Part shown: positions 53,550 to 62,009 of the stretch, piece after piece
Position numbering within the stretch: the first letter of the stretch is position 1
Layout: each line of letters starts with the position of its first letter
NCBI RefSeq assembly: GCF_016862935.1
Contig: NZ_BONX01000023.1
Coordinates: forward strand, 186,001-250,000
Length of the DNA stretch: 64,000 bases
Reading direction: 5' to 3'
From: Plantactinospora mayteni
Lineage (GTDB): Bacteria > Actinomycetota > Actinomycetes > Mycobacteriales > Micromonosporaceae
Program-made: the position numbers and the translations under genes
The notes under the pieces: model-generated
Database searches by the model: none
What the model saw: only the letters and a program-made list of their open reading frames with translations
What the model was told of the DNA's origin: nothing

Positions 53550-54653
53550 TCAATGCAGACCGGTGCCTCGGCGCAGCGCCGTCCGGATCAGCCGGTTCAC
53601 CAGCTTGGGATACTCCAGCCCGGTCGCCGCCCACATCTGCGGAAACATCGAGGTGGGGGTGAACCCCGGCATGGTGTTGATCTCGTTGAGATAGACGTCC
53701 AGTTCCGGCGTGACGAAGAAGTCGACCCGGGCCAGACCGGCGCAGTCCAGCGCGGTGAACGTACGGCAGGCGTACTCCTGCACCTGCCGGGTCACCCGGT
53801 CGGGCAGCTCGGCCGGGATGTCGTAGTCGCTGGCGTCGAGATACTTCGCGTCGAAGTCGTAGAAGTCGTGCTCGGCCACCCGGATCTCGGCCAGCAGGGA
53901 CGCCTCCGGGCCACCACCGGCCTCGGCCTCCAGCACCCCGCACTCGATCTCCCGGCCGACGATCGCGGCCTCGACCAGCACCTTCGGGTCGACCTGCCGG
54001 GCCAGCGCGACGGCGTCGTCGAGATTCGCCCAGTCGGAGACCTTGCTGATCCCGACCGACGAACCCGCCCGGGACGGCTTGACGAAGACCGGCAGCCCGA
54101 GCCGCTCCTTGTCCTCCTCGGTCAGGCTGACCCCGCTGCGCAGCACCACGTACGGCCCGACCGGGATGCCCTCGGCGACCGCCAGCTTCTTGCTGAACTC
54201 CTTGTCCATCGCCGCCGCAGAGGCGAAGACGTTCGCACCGACGTACGGGATGCCGGCCATCTCCAGCAGCCCCTGGATGGTGCCGTCCTCGCCGTACGCG
54301 CCGTGCAGCGCCGGAAAGACCACGTCGACTCCGGCGAGTGCCTGGGGCCCCTCGGCCGGGTCCAGCACCATCAGACCGTCGCCGGTCGGGTCGGCCGGCA
54401 ACACCACGGTGGATCCGGCGGCGGCGGTGATCTCCGGCAGCCGCCGGTCGGTGATCGCGAACCGGGCCGGGTCACCGTCGGTCAGCACCCACTGACCCGC
54501 CCGGGTGATGCCGACCGGGACCACGTCGTATTCGTCCGGGTCGAGAGCGGCGAGGATGCTGCCGGCGCTGACGCAGGAGATCGCATGCTCCGTACTGCGA
54601 CCGCCGAAGACGACGGCCACGCGGGTCTTGCCTGGGGTGGTCACTCCGGTCAC
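53550..54653 (-). CDS. ddl: D-alanine–D-alanine ligase
   Basis: Makes the D-Ala-D-Ala end of peptidoglycan stem peptides. 367 aa from GTG 54653 (GTG 54644 is an alternative with better spacing). ATP-grasp features: [49 protein letters not shown], and the C-terminal [34 protein letters not shown] is the usual omega-loop form, with Tyr as in D-Ala-specific enzymes rather than D-Lac ligases. No van genes nearby. Confidence 0.95.
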   Translation of the reverse strand: MTGVTTPGKTRVAVVFGGRSTEHAISCVSAGSILAALDPDEYDVVPVGITRAGQWVLTDGDPARFAITDRRLPEITAAAGSTVVLPADPTGDGLMVLDPAEGPQALAGVDVVFPALHGAYGEDGTIQGLLEMAGIPYVGANVFASAAAMDKEFSKKLAVAEGIPVGPYVVLRSGVSLTEEDKERLGLPVFVKPSRAGSSVGISKVSDWANLDDAVALARQVDPKVLVEAAIVGREIECGVLEAEAGGGPEASLLAEIRVAEHDFYDFDAKYLDASDYDIPAELPDRVTRQVQEYACRTFTALDCAGLARVDFFVTPELDVYLNEINTMPGFTPTSMFPQMWAATGLEYPKLVNRLIRTALRRGTGLH

Positions 54654-54987
54654 CTTTCGCTCGCGTCACCACTGGTCGTCAGCGTCACCGCTGGTCGGCG
54701 TCATCACTGGTCGGCATCGTCGTTGGCCGTTCGCGTCACCGACGGACACCCGCCCGGCGGGAGGCCCAGCGGTGCTGCCGTCGCTCCTCGTGCGCTCACC
54801 GGGTGACCCTACTCTGCGTGGCGAACTCACGGGTTCACACCCCTTTTCAGCGCCGGGAAACCTCCACCGGAGTAAACGTGCCGAGCACAACCGGTAACCG
54901 GTGACGTGGCGGCGCTCAAGAGGCCGTCGGTACCGGAGTTACCGGTGTGTCGCCCCCGTGACCGCCGCCGTCTAGGCTGCTCGTCTT
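54654..54987. other. divergent region with CGTCACC-CTGGTCG repeats
   Basis: Promoter region of ddl and the AAA+ gene. Three degenerate copies of CGTCACCACTGGTCG lie at 54664-54682, 54683-54698 and 54699-54717, next to the ddl start. A short palindrome AACCGGTAACCGGT (about 54890) is a possible operator. No gene seen. Confidence 0.5.
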
Positions 54988-56316
54988 GTGAGTTCCGATT
55001 CGGTTATCGACAGCCTGACCGCCGCGGTGAACGCCAGCCCGGAGGATGTTCCGCTGCGGGTGCACCTCGCCGGGCTGCTCCTCGACGCCGGACGTCCCGC
55101 CGAGGCGATCGCGCACGTCGGGCAGGCGCTCGCCAGGAACCCGGCCGACCCGCAGGCACAGGCCCTGATGCAGCGAGCCCTGGGCGGCGGCGCGGCCACG
55201 CCCGGCTCCGGTACCCCCGCGCCGGGCCCGGCCACCGCCAAACCGGCCGGCGGCACCGGAGCGGCCGGCGGCACCGGAGCGGCAGCGGAAGCACCGAGAC
55301 CGGCCCCGCCGCCCGGACCGGGCCAGCCGGGCGACGATCCGCTCGCCGCCTACGAGCAGGAACTCGCCGACGTCGTACCGCCGCGCTTCTCGCCCGCCGG
55401 AGACCAGCCCGAGCCGGTGACCAAGGACGCCGACCGGATGTTCGACGTCGAGGTCTCCACCATCCGGCTCGGCGACGTCGGCGGGATGACCGAGGTCAAG
55501 GAGCGACTGGAGCTGGCCTTCCTCGGCCCGCTGCGCAACCCCGAACTGCGCAAGTTGTACGGCAAGAGCCTGCGCGGCGGCCTGATGCTCTACGGCCCGC
55601 CCGGCTGCGGCAAGACGTTCCTGGCCAAGGCGATCGCCGGCGAGATGGGGGCCAAGTTCATCTCGCTCTCCATCGTGGACGTCCTCGACATGTGGATCGG
55701 CAACTCCGAGCGCAACCTGCACGAGCTGTTCCAGACCGCCCGGCGCAGCGCGCCGTGCGTACTCTTCCTGGACGAGGTCGACGCGCTCGGGCACAAGCGC
55801 TCCAAGGTCACCTCCAGCGGGATGCGGACCATCGGCAACCAACTGCTCGCCGAACTCGACGGCGTGGAGGGCAACAACGAGGGCGTCTTCGTGCTGGCCG
55901 CCACCAACACGCCCTGGGACGTGGACCCCGCACTGCGCCGGCCCGGCCGCCTCGACCGGGTGGTCCTGGTACTCCCACCCGACGCTCCGGCCCGGACCTC
56001 GATCCTGGAATACCACCTGCGGGACCGGCCGATCGCCAACATCGACGTACGCCGGGTCGTCGCCGCCACCGACGACTTCTCCGGCGCCGACCTGGCACAC
56101 CTCTGCGAGTCGGCCGCCGAGTACGCGATGGCCGACTCGATCCGGCGCGGCGAGGTACGGATGATCGAGCAGCGCGACTTCGACCGGGCGTTGAAGGACG
56201 TGCGTCCCTCCACCAAGCCGTGGTTCGCCACCGCCCGGAACGTGGCGATGTTCGCCAACGAGGGCGGCGTCTACGACGACCTGGTCAGCTATCTGAAGCG
56301 ACGGAAGCTGCTCTGA
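54988..56316 (+). CDS. AAA+ ATPase with N-terminal TPR region
   Basis: 442 aa. Residues 1-70 look like a TPR pair, then a Gly/Pro/Ala-rich linker (70-120), then a classic AAA module: Walker A GPPGCGKT at 203-210, Walker B VLFLDEVDALGHK, sensor-1 LAATNTP, arginine finger LRRPGRLDRVVL, related to Cdc48/Spo-VK-type ATPases. GTG 54988 lacks a ribosome site, so it may be leaderless. One-base overlap with the next gene (TGATG) indicates the two act together, perhaps as an unfoldase with a membrane adaptor. Confidence 0.88.
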   Translation: MSSDSVIDSLTAAVNASPEDVPLRVHLAGLLLDAGRPAEAIAHVGQALARNPADPQAQALMQRALGGGAATPGSGTPAPGPATAKPAGGTGAAGGTGAAAEAPRPAPPPGPGQPGDDPLAAYEQELADVVPPRFSPAGDQPEPVTKDADRMFDVEVSTIRLGDVGGMTEVKERLELAFLGPLRNPELRKLYGKSLRGGLMLYGPPGCGKTFLAKAIAGEMGAKFISLSIVDVLDMWIGNSERNLHELFQTARRSAPCVLFLDEVDALGHKRSKVTSSGMRTIGNQLLAELDGVEGNNEGVFVLAATNTPWDVDPALRRPGRLDRVVLVLPPDAPARTSILEYHLRDRPIANIDVRRVVAATDDFSGADLAHLCESAAEYAMADSIRRGEVRMIEQRDFDRALKDVRPSTKPWFATARNVAMFANEGGVYDDLVSYLKRRKLL

Positions 56317-57518
56317 TGACCGCCGGTGCCACCGAGGCCGGCGCCGGCACGGGTACCGGCACGGGTACCGGCACGGGCACGGGCACGAGCACCGGCATGG
56401 GCACGGACGGCAGGAACTCGCTGCTGGAGCGGGCGCTGCAACTCGCCCAGGTCGGTCGGGTCAAGGCGGCGTACCCGCTGGTCACGGAGGTGCTCCGGGC
56501 CGACCCGGGCGACAGTCACGCCCTCCAGGTGCTCGGCTACTGCTACCAGCGGGAGAGCCGCTGGGCGGACATGCTGACCGTGCTCGACATCGCGGCCCGG
56601 CGTACCCCGGACAACCCGCAACTGCAGCGCAACCGCTCCCTGGCGCTCCGCCAACTGGGCCGGATCCCCGAGGCACTCGCCGCCGCCGAGCTGGCCCGGT
56701 CCCTCGCTCCGGACGACGCCCGCAGCGAGATCGCCCGAGCCGAGGCGCTGCTGCGCGGCCGGGGTACCCGGACGGTGCTCGCCGCGCTGGCCGCGACCAG
56801 GCGGGCCAGGGAACTCGACCCGGAGAGTGTCGGGGCGCACGTCGCCGAGGGCAAGGTGCAGCGCCGGATGGCCGAGTTCCGTCGGGCCCGGACGGCGTAC
56901 CTGGAGGCGTTGCGGCTCGCTCCCGACGACCCGCAGGCGCTGCACGGCCTGGCCACCCTGGACAGCGACCGGGGCCGGGCCGTACGCGCCTCGCCGGCGA
57001 TGGCCGGGATGCTCCGGACGGTACCCACCGATCCGGTCGCGATCCGGGCCGCCACGCTCAACGCCCGACGGGCGCTCTGGCTGCTGACCGATCTCGGCTG
57101 CGTCGTACTCCTGCTCGTCGCCTTCCTGGTGGGGACGTTGCAGGAGGCGATCGGGTCCCGAACGCTCGCGGCGGCCAGCGGGGTACTGGTGGCGCTGGCC
57201 GGCGCGGCGGCCGTCCTCGCGCTGCTGCGCTGGCGGTTCGACCGGCTCTCCGCGCCGATCCGCGCGCTGGTCCTGGCCAACCGCTACCGGTTCTCCTTCG
57301 TCACCGCACCGCTGCGGCTCGCCGCGCTGCTGCTCGGCATGCTGCTCTTCACGCTCGGCCCGTATCCGCCGGTCGCGGTCGTGGTGATCGGCACGACGGC
57401 GACGATCGTGCCGCTGCTGACCCTGATCATCAGGTGGCGCAGCCGGGCCGCCGCCGAGGTCGGCCTGCTGGTCCGCCGCTGCTGGTTCCGGCTCCACCGC
57501 CTCACCCCGGGCACCTGA
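56316..57518 (+). CDS. TPR membrane protein, partner of the AAA+ ATPase
   Basis: 400 aa starting with a low-complexity Gly/Thr stretch (residues ~10-27, from 12-bp repeats), then at least three TPR units (NSLLERALQLAQVGRVKAA ... LEALRLAPDDPQALHGLA), then about four hydrophobic helices in the C-terminal half (LLTDLGCVVLLLVAFLVG, LALLRWRF region and two more). The TPR part probably docks the AAA+ protein at the membrane. No family name known to me. Confidence 0.82.
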   Translation: MTAGATEAGAGTGTGTGTGTGTGTSTGMGTDGRNSLLERALQLAQVGRVKAAYPLVTEVLRADPGDSHALQVLGYCYQRESRWADMLTVLDIAARRTPDNPQLQRNRSLALRQLGRIPEALAAAELARSLAPDDARSEIARAEALLRGRGTRTVLAALAATRRARELDPESVGAHVAEGKVQRRMAEFRRARTAYLEALRLAPDDPQALHGLATLDSDRGRAVRASPAMAGMLRTVPTDPVAIRAATLNARRALWLLTDLGCVVLLLVAFLVGTLQEAIGSRTLAAASGVLVALAGAAAVLALLRWRFDRLSAPIRALVLANRYRFSFVTAPLRLAALLLGMLLFTLGPYPPVAVVVIGTTATIVPLLTLIIRWRSRAAAEVGLLVRRCWFRLHRLTPGT

Positions 57519-57529
57519 CCGCTCAGCTC

Positions 57530-57602
57530 AGGCACCTCAGCTCGGCGCGCCTGGCCGCCCAACTCAGGCACCCTCAGCTCGGCGCGGCTGGCCGCTCGCC
57601 TC
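57530..57602. repeat. 36-37-bp x2 repeat after the TPR gene
   Basis: Units 57530-57565 and 57566-57602 begin AGGCACC and CTCAGCTCGGCGCG and continue closely similar. The stop region of the TPR gene (GGGCACCTGACC) is a related partial copy, so the 3' end is again amplified. Confidence 0.7.
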
Positions 57603-57640
57603 CGGGCGGCTGGCCAGCAACCCGACCGGCGGTCGGCGGC

Positions 57641-57862
57641 TCAGCCGACCAGGGATCGTCGTCGGCCGACCGCGAGTACCTTGACCCGCTGTCGTCCCGC
57701 CCGCACCATGCCCAGCGCCGCGAAGGCGGCGGCGATCCGGTCGGCGGCCTCCCGGCTGGTGGCGCCGACGACCTGGCGGCGGCGTTCCGGCTCGATCCGC
57801 TCGTCCCGGCCATCCCTGGTCAGCGGCCGTACGTCGGTGAGCACCACGAGGAACCGGGTCAC
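57641..57862 (-). CDS. small conserved-looking protein, unknown
   Basis: 73 aa from GTG 57862 (MTRFLVVLTDVRPLTRD...), or longer from ATG 57883. Alternating hydrophobics at the start and the RRQVVGATSREAADRIAAAFAALGM helix look like a real folded domain. A tiny upstream frame ends in a GTGA overlap with this start. Family not recognised. Confidence 0.5.
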   Translation of the reverse strand: MTRFLVVLTDVRPLTRDGRDERIEPERRRQVVGATSREAADRIAAAFAALGMVRAGRQRVKVLAVGRRRSLVG

Positions 57863-57956
57863 CGTGACCGCCCCGGCCACCATCGCGGGTGGCTTCCCCG
57901 CCCGCGATCACTCCGAAGTCCGTGCCGGTCAGAGGGCACGGCGAGCCGCCTCCGGC

Positions 57957-58088
57957 TCACCCGCCCCACCGGTCCCGGCACACGTGGGCCAGGTCGGCGT
58001 GGATCCACGCGCCCTCGTTGTCCCGCAACACGGGTCGCGCACACCAGCGGCATCGGGAAACCCGAGGCCAGCACGGGGTCGCGGTCAT
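57957..58088 (-). CDS. 43-aa zinc-ribbon-like small protein
   Basis: ATG 58088 is preceded by GGAGGTGACAG. Reads MTATPCWPRVSRCRWCARPV, then a C-terminal WIHADLAHVCRDRW. CRWC pair plus a later Cys and His suggest a metal-binding ribbon. Short proteins ending HVCRDRWGG occur in Micromonosporaceae to my recollection. Divergent from the XRE gene. Confidence 0.65.
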   Translation of the reverse strand: MTATPCWPRVSRCRWCARPVLRDNEGAWIHADLAHVCRDRWGG

Positions 58089-58256
58089 CTGTCACCTCCA
58101 GGTCCGCTTGCTGGCGGGAGGGACACGGCGATCGGGTACGGGAAGGTCCGATCGCCGTGCGCCTCATTCCCCTTCGGTCACCCACAGCCACCGTCGACAC
58201 GACCACCGGCGGTGAGGACGTGATGACAGATTGCCGCTGCGAGCGCGTGAATGCAA

Positions 58257-58281
58257 CTCTCACGTACCTTCTCTCACGCAC
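58257..58281 (+). promoter_or_regulatory. direct repeats upstream of the XRE regulator
   Basis: CTCTCACGTAC (58257-58267) and CTCTCACGCAC (58271-58281), 14 bp apart, lie 33-57 bp before the XRE start. The inverse CGTGA occurs just upstream. Likely binding site for the regulator itself or a DUF397-linked partner. Confidence 0.5.
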
Positions 58282-58313
58282 GCATTCCCAGTTCCATGTG
58301 ACAGGATCGATGC

Positions 58314-59159
58314 ATGGCTCCGAAGTCGTTTGGCGCTCGCCGCCTCGGTATCGCCCTGCGCCATGCCCGCGAGGCGGCCGGGTTCACCCTCGAACAGGCC
58401 GCTGACGAGATCAACAGCACCCGCAGCACGCTCTCCCGGTACGAGAACGCGCAGACGATGGTCAGCCCGGCCTCGGTACGCGCCCTGCTCACCCTCTACA
58501 AGCGGCCGGAGAGCGAGCTGACGGACATGGTGCAGCTCGCCAAGGAGGCCCGGAAGCCGGGCTGGTGGGTCTCCTACTCCTACATCCTGGACCGCCGCAC
58601 CATCGACTTCATCGCGGTCGAGGCGGAGGCCACCGCGATCGCGAACTTCGAGCCGTCGGTCGTGCCGGGTCTGCTCCAGACCACGGAGTACATCCGGGCG
58701 ATCATGCGGGGCGGTCCGCACACCCTCGGCGACGAGGAGGTGGAGCAGCGGGTGCAGATCCGGATCGGCCGGCAGGAGCGGCTGAAGGAGACCGACCCGC
58801 CGATCTTCGACGCCATCGTGGACGAGGGCGCCCTGCTCCGCCCGGTCGGCGGCGAGGCCGTGATGGCGGCACAGCTCAAGAGCCTGCTCAAGATGTCCGA
58901 ACTGCCGAACGTGACCATCCAGGTCATCCCGCTCAAGGCGGGCTACCACCGCGGTACCCGTGGTTCCCTGCACATCCTCGAATTCGCCGACCCGGAGGAC
59001 CCGACCCTCGCCTCGGTGGAGACCGTCGCCGGTCAACTGATCCTCGACCGGCCGCACGACCTGCGCACCTGCGCGAAGATCATGGAACACCTGCGGGCCG
59101 TCGCGCTGAGTCCCGCGGAAAGCCGCGACACCATCAACCGCCTCCTGAAAGGACTGTGA
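58314..59159 (+). CDS. XRE-family regulator with DUF5753 domain
   Basis: 281 aa: N-terminal HTH (LGIALRHAREAAGFTLEQAADEINSTRSTLSRYEN, about 11-45) and a C-terminal DUF5753 domain (FEPSVVPGLLQTTEYIRAIM ... GYHRGTRGSLHILEF). This pairing with a DUF397 gene is widespread in streptomycetes and relatives, where members such as WhiJ influence development. It is the first gene of the pair. Confidence 0.93.
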   Translation: MAPKSFGARRLGIALRHAREAAGFTLEQAADEINSTRSTLSRYENAQTMVSPASVRALLTLYKRPESELTDMVQLAKEARKPGWWVSYSYILDRRTIDFIAVEAEATAIANFEPSVVPGLLQTTEYIRAIMRGGPHTLGDEEVEQRVQIRIGRQERLKETDPPIFDAIVDEGALLRPVGGEAVMAAQLKSLLKMSELPNVTIQVIPLKAGYHRGTRGSLHILEFADPEDPTLASVETVAGQLILDRPHDLRTCAKIMEHLRAVALSPAESRDTINRLLKGL

Positions 59160-59160
59160 C

Positions 59161-59385
59161 ATGTCACCGGAGACGACCGACCTGCTCGGCCGAGCCCCCT
59201 GGCGCAAGAGCAGCCACAGCGGAGACCAGGGCGCCTGCGTCGAGTACGCCCTGCTCGCCGGGGCCGCCGACGACGTCGTGGCCGTCCGCGACTCCAAGGA
59301 CACCGCCGGCCCGGTGCTGACCTTCGCCCCGGCCGCCTGGACCGCATTCACCACCGCGCTGCCCACCTCCCCCGTTCTCCCCTGA
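59161..59385 (+). CDS. DUF397 protein
   Basis: 74 aa with the family core PWRKSSHSGDQGACVEYA, VAVRDSKDTAGPVLTFAPAAWTAF. It starts one base after the XRE stop. DUF397 proteins are thought to be antagonists or partners of the adjacent XRE regulator (toxin–antitoxin-like in some reports). A strong hairpin follows. Confidence 0.93.
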   Translation: MSPETTDLLGRAPWRKSSHSGDQGACVEYALLAGAADDVVAVRDSKDTAGPVLTFAPAAWTAFTTALPTSPVLP

Positions 59386-59455
59386 CCTGGGGGGAGGTCG
59401 GCGGTCACCGAGCTGCGTCCCCCCGGCAAGGCTCGGCCCGCCCAGCTCCGGTGCC

Positions 59456-59502
59456 CCACGCCCCCTGTTCCGCCGGTCCGGGTCGGCGGGCAGGGGGCGT
59501 GG
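59456..59502. terminator. terminator after DUF397
   Basis: Outer stem CCACGCCCCCTG (59456-59467) / CAGGGGGCGTGG (59491-59502), 12 of 12, with an inner stem CCGCCG/CGGCGG. Symmetric, so it could stop both strands. The following bases to 59610 hold only a GGGCGTGGCGG repeat. Confidence 0.85.
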
Positions 59503-59610
59503 CGGTGTCAGCGGGCGTGGCGGTCAGCGGGGGTATGCCGGGCGGCGGCCGGGCGGCTCCGCCGGAAACTCGCCGACGGCGGCCCCGTCTCGTGGCTACC
59601 CTTGATCGTC

Positions 59611-60201
59611 GTGACCGCCACCGCGCTGCACCGCGCCCTCGCCGATCCCGGCACGCCACCGCTGCGCCCGCTCCCGCCGGAGGCCGCCGAGCTGCTGCTC
59701 AGGTCGAACGCCCCGGCCCGGCTGGCCGCACACCTGCGCGCGGTGCACGACGTCGCGGCCCAACTGCTCGACTGGCTCGGCCAGGACTATCCCGACCTCG
59801 TCGTCGACGACCGGGCGGTGCGCTTCGGCGCGGCCACCCACGACATCGGCAAGACCCGCCATCCCGAAGAACTCTCCGGGCCCGGCTCGCGGCACGAGCC
59901 CGCCGGCCGCGAGCTGCTGATCGGGTACGGAGTCCCGCCGGCCCTGGCCCGGTTCGCCGCCAGCCATGCCCGCTGGGACTCCCCGGACGTGACGATCGAG
60001 GAGTTGCTGGTCAGCCTCGCCGACAAGGTCTGGAAGGGCCGACGCGAAGCCGAGCTGGAAAACCGGGTCGTGGATCGGCTGGCCACGGTCAGTGGGCAGC
60101 AGCGCTGGGCGGCGTTCCTGGCCCTGGACGACGTACTGGCCCGGATCGCCGAGGAGGCCGACGCGCGGCTCGACTTCCAGTCCCGCTACCCCGTCGACTG
60201 A
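59611..60201 (+). CDS. HD-domain phosphohydrolase
   Basis: 196 aa from GTG 59611. HD signature: His in LAAHLRAVHD, GAATHDIGKTRHPEEL (HD pair), and a later Asp in SLADKVWKGR. Relatives act on nucleotides or 2',3'-cyclic phosphates. It is 10 bp upstream of the Thg1-like gene, so the pair are co-transcribed and may act on RNA ends together (inference). Confidence 0.87.
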   Translation: MTATALHRALADPGTPPLRPLPPEAAELLLRSNAPARLAAHLRAVHDVAAQLLDWLGQDYPDLVVDDRAVRFGAATHDIGKTRHPEELSGPGSRHEPAGRELLIGYGVPPALARFAASHARWDSPDVTIEELLVSLADKVWKGRREAELENRVVDRLATVSGQQRWAAFLALDDVLARIAEEADARLDFQSRYPVD

Positions 60202-60211
60202 CGGGGCGACG

Positions 60212-60967
60212 ATGCGGGACGACGAGTTCGAGTCGCGGCAGCGGGCCCGGGAATACTTCCACGCCCTGCGGGTGCTGCCCGGCGCCTGGACGGTGCTCCG
60301 GCTGGACGGCCGGGGCTTCACCCGGTTCACCGAGGAACACTTCGACAAGCCGTTCGACCCCCGGTTCGGTGAGCTGATGGTCGACACCGCCCAGGCGCTC
60401 CTGACCGAGCTGGGCGCGCGGTACGCGTACACCGAGAGCGACGAGATCTCCGTGCTGCTCGCCCCCGACCACGGCCTGTTCGGCGGCGGGGTGGAGAAGC
60501 TGGTGTCGATCTCGGCCGGGATCGCCAGCGCCGAGTTCAGCCGGGCCGCCGGCCGTTCGGCGCACTTCGACTCCCGGATCTGGCTGGGCGTGAGCGTCGC
60601 CGACGTGCTCGACTACTTCTCCTGGCGGCAGTCCGACGCGGCGCGCTGCGCGCTCAACGGCTGGTGCTACTGGACGCTGCGCCAGGCCGGCCGGTCCGCC
60701 CGGGAGGCCAGCCAGGCGCTGGACGGAGCCAGTACCTCGGAGAAGAACGAGCTGCTCTACCAGCACGGCATCAACTTCGCCGAACTGCCCGCCTGGCAGC
60801 GCCGGGGCGTCGGGCTCTGGTGGGAGAACCACCAGCACTCCGGCCACGACCCGGTACGCGACACCGACGTGGTCACCACCCGCCGCCGGCTCCGGATCGA
60901 CCGCGAACTGCCGATGAAGGCCGACTACCGTGAGCTGGTCGAACGGATCGCCACCATTCGGTCCTGA
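60212..60967 (+). CDS. Thg1-like tRNA-His guanylyltransferase family protein
   Basis: 251 aa with the reverse (3'-5') polymerase fold. Metal motifs: VLRLDGRGFTRF (Asp32) and YTESDEISVLL (Asp77, Glu78); FDKPFDPRF and the C-terminal NELLYQHGINFAELP...RRGVGLWWE also match the Thg1 family. Thg1 adds G-1 to tRNA-His in eukaryotes; bacterial and archaeal members repair tRNA 5' ends. Rare in bacteria. Overlaps the convergent DUF998 gene by 43 bp. Confidence 0.88.
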   Translation: MRDDEFESRQRAREYFHALRVLPGAWTVLRLDGRGFTRFTEEHFDKPFDPRFGELMVDTAQALLTELGARYAYTESDEISVLLAPDHGLFGGGVEKLVSISAGIASAEFSRAAGRSAHFDSRIWLGVSVADVLDYFSWRQSDAARCALNGWCYWTLRQAGRSAREASQALDGASTSEKNELLYQHGINFAELPAWQRRGVGLWWENHQHSGHDPVRDTDVVTTRRRLRIDRELPMKADYRELVERIATIRS

Positions 60968-61692
60968 CCGGACTGCACCGACCGGCGGGGTGTCGTCCGC
61001 CGCAGTACCGGAGTGTGGCCGGCCGGGACTTCCGGTGTCGGGACCGCACGGGGGCGGTTGCCGGCGACCCGGTGCAGCCGGGCCACCAGGACGGCGAGCA
61101 GCGCCAGCTCGACGAGTACCAGGATCCGCTCGACCAGGCCCATCATCACCCGACCGCCGGGAAACGCGACGTAGTAGAGCGCGAGCAGCGCGAACACGCT
61201 GGTCACCGCCAGCGCCCGCAACGGGCGTACGGCGTCCCGCCAGCGCGCGTCGGCGGCAAGCCGGCGGATCGCCAGCAGCGTCGCGAGCGGCAGGGCGACG
61301 AAGGCGGCGACCGAGACGTACCGGTGCACGTAGCCCTGGGTACTCAGCTCGACCACCCCGATCGGGTCGGTCGGTACCAGCGCCGAGGCGATCAGCCCCA
61401 GGCACCAGACCAGCAGCAGCGCCTCGGCGAGCCATCCCACCCTGACCCGGGCGTCCCGCAACGCCAGCGGTACGGCCAGCGAGGTCACGCCGAGGATCAG
61501 GATCGCGAGGTTCATCGGCCAGCCGTTGTTCGACACCGCGTAGTCGCTGATCGTGAGCGACAGCGGACTCATCCCGGGTTCGGGGGCGAGGTGCGCCGCG
61601 ACGCCCAGGGTCGCCGTCAGGCATATGCCGAGCGCCGCGACCATGGTCAGCGGCTGGGCGGTCCACGGCTGTTGTAGAGATCTGGACATCAT
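60925..61692 (-). CDS. DUF998-family membrane protein
   Basis: 255 aa with about six membrane helices and a cytoplasmic Arg/Pro/Thr-rich tail. The MSPLSLTISDYAVSN segment and the GYVHRYVSVAAFVALPLA stretch match DUF998. Function unknown. The 3' 43 bp, coding for the tail, are antisense to the Thg1-like gene. Confidence 0.85.
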   Translation of the reverse strand: MMSRSLQQPWTAQPLTMVAALGICLTATLGVAAHLAPEPGMSPLSLTISDYAVSNNGWPMNLAILILGVTSLAVPLALRDARVRVGWLAEALLLVWCLGLIASALVPTDPIGVVELSTQGYVHRYVSVAAFVALPLATLLAIRRLAADARWRDAVRPLRALAVTSVFALLALYYVAFPGGRVMMGLVERILVLVELALLAVLVARLHRVAGNRPRAVPTPEVPAGHTPVLRRTTPRRSVQSGQDRMVAIRSTSSR

Positions 61693-62009
61693 GTGACCAG
61701 CGTGGTCGCGCCGCCGTGTCGGCGAATCCGGTGTGATCCCGGACCGATCCCGGGGTTCCGCGACCCTGAGCAGGTCAGGGTCGGGTTTCCCCTACCGCCA
61801 GCCCTACCCCCAGCACCATCGACACGGCCGTCCCGGCCCGCTCCGGCGGCCCAGTTCGGCCGGGCGTCGCCCGGGATCCAGGGGCAGCCCGCACCGGGGC
61901 GAGGCCGGGTGTGGAATCGAGATCCGGGGCGGTGCGGCGTGCCCAGCGATCGGCGAGTTGCGGTGGCCTCCGGCCCGACCTTACGGTCGGGCCGGACCGT
62001 CGAGAGTGG
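61693..62009. other. 317-bp intergenic region with terminator hairpin
   Basis: Perfect 11-bp stem CCGGCCCGACC (61970-61980) / GGTCGGGCCGG (61985-61995) with a TTAC loop, 15 bp past the anti-sigma gene stop, likely its terminator. The remainder includes the promoter of the DUF998 gene. No gene seen. Confidence 0.7.

Noticed and set aside
53550-54653. Vancomycin-resistance D-Ala-D-Lac ligase
   Set aside because: No vanH/vanX neighbours and the loop is of the D-Ala-D-Ala type.
54906-55000. N-terminal extension of the TPR gene frame back across the AAA+ gene
   Set aside because: That frame is a shadow of the AAA+ gene; the real TPR start is ATG 56316, coupled by a one-base overlap.
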